NCBI RefSeq assembly: GCF_040273735.1
Contig: NZ_JBELZM010000018.1
Span: 3,786 to 67,785, forward strand
Origin: Solibacillus sp040273735
GTDB lineage: Bacteria; Bacillota; Bacilli; Bacillales_A; Planococcaceae
Length of the DNA: 64,000 nt
Reading direction: 5' to 3'
A program made the position numbers and the translations under genes. The notes beneath the pieces were generated by a model. The model was not told where the DNA came from. It did no database searches and worked only from the letters and a program-made list of their open reading frames with translations. Shown here in pieces: positions 60,990 to 64,000 of this stretch. Each line of letters opens with the position of its first letter. The stretch's first letter is position 1.

Positions 60990-61973
60990 TTAAATTTTAT
61001 CGCCATTGAAAATTGAATTTTTAACAATTGCATAATCAACGTTACGAATCGCAGATAATGTTTTACCACCTGCATATGAAATTGACGACTGCAGATCTTG
61101 TTCCATTTCAGTTAGCGTATCAAAAATCGAACCTTTTGAGTCGACGTACATTTTCTTGCCTTCAACGTTTTTACGCTCGCCTTTTTGGAATTCCGATGCA
61201 GAACCGAAGTATTCTTTCACTTGTTTGCCGTCAATTTCCACTGTTTGGCCTGGTGATTCTTCATGACCTGCAAATAGTGAACCGATCATTACCATTGATG
61301 CACCGAAACGCACTGATTTTGCAATGTCACCATGTGTACGAATACCGCCGTCCGCGATAATCGGTTTTGAAGCAGCTTTTGCACACCAGCGAAGTGCTGC
61401 CAACTGCCAGCCGCCTGTGCCAAAACCAGTTTTAATTTTCGTAATACACACTTTACCCGGGCCAATCCCAACTTTTGTCGCATCCGCACCTGCATTTTCA
61501 AGGTCACGTACTGCTTCAGGAGTACCGACATTTCCTGCAATAACAAAGCTGTTCGGTAAATGCTTTTTAATATGGCCGATCATTTCGATCACTTGGTTTG
61601 AGTGACCGTGTGCGATATCAATCGTAATATAATCCGGTACAAGCTGAGCATCTTTCAGCTCTTCAATAAAAGTATATTCTTCATCTTTTACGCCGACAGA
61701 GATCGATGCAATGTAGCCTTTACTGTGCATATCACGGATAAACTCCGCACGCTTTTCAGGTTGGAAACGGTGCATAATATAGAAATAGCCTTCTGCAGCT
61801 AATTTTTCAGCTAATTGCTCATCAATAATTGTTTGCATATTTGCCGGAACTACCGGAAGTTTAAATGTATGATTACCCAAAGTTACTGTTGCATCGCACT
61901 CTGTACGACTTTTCACTATGCACTTTGCAGGGATTAATTGAATATCTTCATAATCAAAAACTGTATCTATCAT
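60990..61973 (-). CDS. guaC: GMP reductase
   Basis: 327 residues, IMPDH/GMPR barrel without CBS domains. The opening VFDYEDIQLIPAKCIVKSR, catalytic Cys176 in KVGIGPGKVCITK, IADGGIRTHGDIAKS, and YVDSKGSIFDTLTEMEQDLQSSISYAGG identify the short GuaC type rather than IMP dehydrogenase. It converts GMP to IMP and ammonia with NADPH in purine salvage. Start after AGGAGTGTAGTGAA. The promoter with PurR-type boxes is upstream, as for B. subtilis guaC (yumD). Confidence 0.94.
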   Translation of the reverse strand: MIDTVFDYEDIQLIPAKCIVKSRTECDATVTLGNHTFKLPVVPANMQTIIDEQLAEKLAAEGYFYIMHRFQPEKRAEFIRDMHSKGYIASISVGVKDEEYTFIEELKDAQLVPDYITIDIAHGHSNQVIEMIGHIKKHLPNSFVIAGNVGTPEAVRDLENAGADATKVGIGPGKVCITKIKTGFGTGGWQLAALRWCAKAASKPIIADGGIRTHGDIAKSVRFGASMVMIGSLFAGHEESPGQTVEIDGKQVKEYFGSASEFQKGERKNVEGKKMYVDSKGSIFDTLTEMEQDLQSSISYAGGKTLSAIRNVDYAIVKNSIFNGDKI

Positions 61974-62036
61974 TTCACTACACTCCTATATACGAACATT
62001 TTTCGTGTTTTTTATAATAATCATTCGACATCTGTT

Positions 62037-62113
62037 ACTTTACAAAACAATGAAAACGTTGTCAACCATAAAACGAATATTTTATTTATTTTCAATAAAA
62101 ACGTTCGGTTTTT
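62037..62113 (-). promoter_or_regulatory. guaC promoter with two PurBox-like sites
   Basis: On the minus strand -35 TTGACA (62065-62060), 17-bp spacer, -10 TAAAGT (62042-62037). Upstream lie a PurBox AAAACCGAACGTTTTT (minus strand, about 62098-62113) and a weaker inverted one ATAAAACGAATATTT (plus strand, 62068-62082), about 18 nt apart, the spacing expected for PurR. Confidence 0.65.
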
Positions 62114-62243
62114 AAGAAATCTCAATAAAATTCTTTATTGTAAATACCAAAGAAATTTATTTTTACCTTATTTATAAATAACTATTGTCCACTAACTAAA
62201 TGGAATGTTTTAATAGAATTATTGAAAAGGAGTCGATGAATTG

Positions 62244-62300
62244 ATGTTAGAGAAATGGTTGAACGTTCAGAAATAATATTGAGCTGAAAAAAAGGCTCAA
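62244..62300 (+). promoter_or_regulatory. leader with mini-ORF and hairpin before methyltransferase gene
   Basis: A GGAG-preceded frame of 10 codons (ATG 62244, MLEKWLNVQK, stop 62276; an even shorter ATG at 62236 overlaps it) is followed by TTGAGC...GCTCAA (62279-62300). The true gene begins 30 nt later with its own ribosome binding site. It may be a leader peptide or the eroded start of an earlier gene. Confidence 0.35.
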
Positions 62301-62329
62301 TAATCAATTATTATTGGAGCTGAAAAACA

Positions 62330-63130
62330 TTGGAACATTTATTAAACTGCATGAAAATTATCGGGGACGATACGATCCAACGCACACAATTAACACATCG
62401 TATGGAGCTTATAAAAACCTTTCAAATTAAAAAAGGCATGAAGATACTTGAAATCGGATGCGGTCAAGGTGACACAACGGTCGTATTGGCAGATGCGGTC
62501 GGAGAAACAGGACATGTCGTTGCCATCGATATTGCCTCAACTGAATATGGTGCACCGATCACATTAGGTGAAGCATCGAAAACTATTTCACAATCGCCAT
62601 TAGGAAAGCAAATCGATTTCCACTATGAAACCGACTTTTTGCAAATGGAGTTCGACGAGAAATTTGATGTCGTTGTTCTATCCCATTGTTCATGGTATTT
62701 TGAAAGTATTGAGCTTTTAAAGAATTACATGCAAAAAATCAAGCAAGTAGCAGATCGAATCTGTTTTGCCGAGTGGGACATCGATTATATTTCGGATGAC
62801 CAGCGTGCCCACTTTTGCGCAGCCAATATTGCTGTACTCTATACAGCTTTTACGGAAAATGAAGGGAATATCCAAAATCTCTTTCATAAAACGCAAATAA
62901 AGGAACTTATGCTTAGTGAAGGCTTTTCGATCAATGTTGAACAAATAGTCGATGCCAGCTATTTGCAGGACGGGTCTTGGGAAGTCGACTACAGCAATTA
63001 TTTGCTAAATGAATTCCCGGAAGTTCCAACTAAAATACAGTCCTTAATTCACAGTTACGTCTACTTAATGAATGAGCAAGCAAGGCCTCTCCTTTCGTTA
63101 AATAGTTTTGTACTGTGTGCTGATTTGTAA
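62330..63130 (+). CDS. class I SAM-dependent methyltransferase
   Basis: 266 residues. Motif I MKILEIGCGQGDTTVVLADA (about 38-57), acidic motif II VVAIDIAS near 64-71, and FDVVVLSHCSWYF near 105-117 define a Rossmann-fold methyltransferase. The C-terminal half is specific and not recognised. The start is TTG 62330 with GGAGCTG upstream. Substrate unknown. It is monocistronic, with a strong terminator shared with the convergent GrpB gene. Confidence 0.88.
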   Translation: MEHLLNCMKIIGDDTIQRTQLTHRMELIKTFQIKKGMKILEIGCGQGDTTVVLADAVGETGHVVAIDIASTEYGAPITLGEASKTISQSPLGKQIDFHYETDFLQMEFDEKFDVVVLSHCSWYFESIELLKNYMQKIKQVADRICFAEWDIDYISDDQRAHFCAANIAVLYTAFTENEGNIQNLFHKTQIKELMLSEGFSINVEQIVDASYLQDGSWEVDYSNYLLNEFPEVPTKIQSLIHSYVYLMNEQARPLLSLNSFVLCADL

Positions 63131-63135
63131 AATAA

Positions 63136-63175
63136 CTAGAAGCCAGTTTGATTAATCAAACTGACTTCTAGTTTT
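63136..63175. terminator. bidirectional terminator
   Basis: CTAGAAGCCAGTTTGATT (63136-63153) and AATCAAACTGACTTCTAG (63154-63171) form a long stem with one mismatch, followed by TTTTATT. Confidence 0.85.
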
Positions 63176-63177
63176 AT

Positions 63178-63711
63178 TCATAATTTATTTCTCTTTTTTA
63201 GAGCGCTCCAGTTCATTGCTTTTTCAACCAATCCATTAACAAAATCCTGTTTATGGTTCTGATATTGATGTGAATCATTCGGAAACTGTCTCGCTAATTT
63301 TATTTTCAATTCCCCATAACTTTTTGCGTCTTCTGGAAAATGGAGTAAGTATTCCTTGAAATCTAAGTGTATATCTATATTTTCATTTCCTTCCTGATAA
63401 ATATGAATATGATGTGTTCTTTTATTCTTACCTTTTGGAAAATATCTTCTACCTGGTATTCCATTTTCACCTCTTGGTTCATATCCCTGCGCTATCATGG
63501 ATTCATTATATAAATGTATTTTTTCAAAATCTTTTACAACGATCAAAACATCTATAACAGGCTTTGCATACCCGATAGTTTGAATAGTAGTACTGCCAAT
63601 ATGGTAAATTTCAAGTAATTCATTTCCAAAAATAATTTTAAGTATTTGTTCTTCCTTTTGATAATGTTTTACCCAATCTTCCGTCCAAGGCAGTATCGTC
63701 GTTTTTCTCAT
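63178..63711 (-). CDS. GrpB family protein (UPF0157)
   Basis: 177 residues of the GrpB/nucleotidyltransferase-like superfamily: LEIYHIGSTTIQTIGYAKPVIDVLIVV (the HIGST-x-x-GL-x-AKP-x-ID signature), RRYFPKGKNKRTHHIHI, and the C-terminal SDSHQYQNHKQDFV-like region. The carboxylates of the nucleotidyltransferase core are partly present; activity is unknown for the family. Starts after GGGGGG. Confidence 0.9.
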   Translation of the reverse strand: MRKTTILPWTEDWVKHYQKEEQILKIIFGNELLEIYHIGSTTIQTIGYAKPVIDVLIVVKDFEKIHLYNESMIAQGYEPRGENGIPGRRYFPKGKNKRTHHIHIYQEGNENIDIHLDFKEYLLHFPEDAKSYGELKIKLARQFPNDSHQYQNHKQDFVNGLVEKAMNWSALKKRNKL

Positions 63712-63729
63712 TCGTCCCCCCTAATAAAG

Positions 63730-64000
63730 TCATGGTTCACTTATCCCCATAGCTAATATTAAAAGAAATGCAACAGCTAACACCGCAAGATTGGCGATAA
63801 TTCCAATTAATCCGATTACTTGTCTACTTAGGCGTCCCTTTAATATTCATGAAGATATTCCAGCAGTTATAATACCCATAATAGATAAAATGGTTAACAC
63901 TGTAATTGTCCTGTAAATAACAGTGTTCGGCCCTCGTACAGAATAAAAATAAATTACGCTTAGGATTACCGGTGACATCGAAAAAATCCCAAGAATCACC
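63730..64000 (-). pseudogene. integral membrane protein gene, interrupted and cut by right edge
   Basis: The minus strand encodes membrane helices continuous across one in-frame TGA at 63847-63849: upstream SMSPVILSVIYFYSVRGPNT and TITVLTILSIMGIITAGISS, then stop, then ILKGRLSRQVIGLIGIIANL and AVAFLLILAMGISEP, final stop 63730-63732. A TGG-to-TGA change would explain it. It resembles small DUF-type membrane proteins with two to four helices. No family recognised. Confidence 0.55.

Overview
The window is chromosomal DNA of a low-GC, endospore-forming member of the Bacillales, most likely Planococcaceae near Lysinibacillus/Solibacillus. Support comes from Ger-family germination proteins, a spore-coat/alcohol dehydrogenase locus like Bacillus yraD-yraE-adhB, a CdaS-type sporulation diadenylate cyclase, meso-diaminopimelate D-dehydrogenase (known from Lysinibacillus sphaericus), an SLH-anchored surface enzyme, strong GGAGG ribosome binding sites and many TTG/GTG starts. 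I saw no rRNA, tRNA, CRISPR array, intact insertion sequence or prophage. Genus assignment is inference.

Layout. 1-4.9 kb: spore germination (Ger(x)C and GerA) and the spore-coat/ADH operon. 5-10 kb: an eroded accessory stretch with a lipoprotein, a SAP/DUF6434 protein, an intracellular subtilisin, remnants of an endonuclease I, a DinB protein and a GNAT acetyltransferase, and three copies of a hairpin repeat. 9.8-12.7 kb: a DesK/DesR-like two-component system downstream of a DUF418 membrane protein. 13-16.8 kb: CdaS, then a VanR/VanS-like system with a serine D,D-carboxypeptidase. 17.7-24.3 kb: an SDR-MFS-MFS-SDR-SDR cluster with a MarR regulator on the opposite strand. 24.6-30.7 kb: a DMT transporter, a GIY-YIG protein and an operon of GTP cyclohydrolase II, RibD, an FAD monooxygenase and a HAD phosphatase behind a clear promoter and operator-like palindrome. 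30.9-34.9 kb: panF-yhdT, ddh and a small secreted/membrane protein with YxcD. 34.9-42.7 kb: YhgE/Pip, an SLH-anchored 5'-nucleotidase and aconitase with a CcpC-type promoter. 42.9-51.7 kb: a DUF2785 protein, a RavA/ViaA-like MoxR-VWA pair divergent from a large beta-helix protein, a YfkAB radical SAM protein and a dynamin-like GTPase. 51.9-58.8 kb: SulP-Usp, a 21-bp-phased repeat, Tag glycosylase, TetR with a paired SMR exporter, a TDT transporter, YdcF and a luciferase-like oxidoreductase. 58.9-64 kb: leuA with a T-box leader, guaC with PurR-type boxes, a methyltransferase, a GrpB protein and a broken membrane gene.

The strongest candidates for something little described are the MoxR-VWA/beta-helix locus (43.8-48.6 kb), the riboflavin-like operon carrying an FAD monooxygenase (27.1-30.7 kb), the 21-bp-phased repeat at 53,955-54,068, the terminator that doubles as a ribosome-binding-site hairpin before ydcF, and the paralogous SDR/MFS cluster. 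Several start codons differ from the longest possible reading frame; I chose them by ribosome binding site and say so in each entry.
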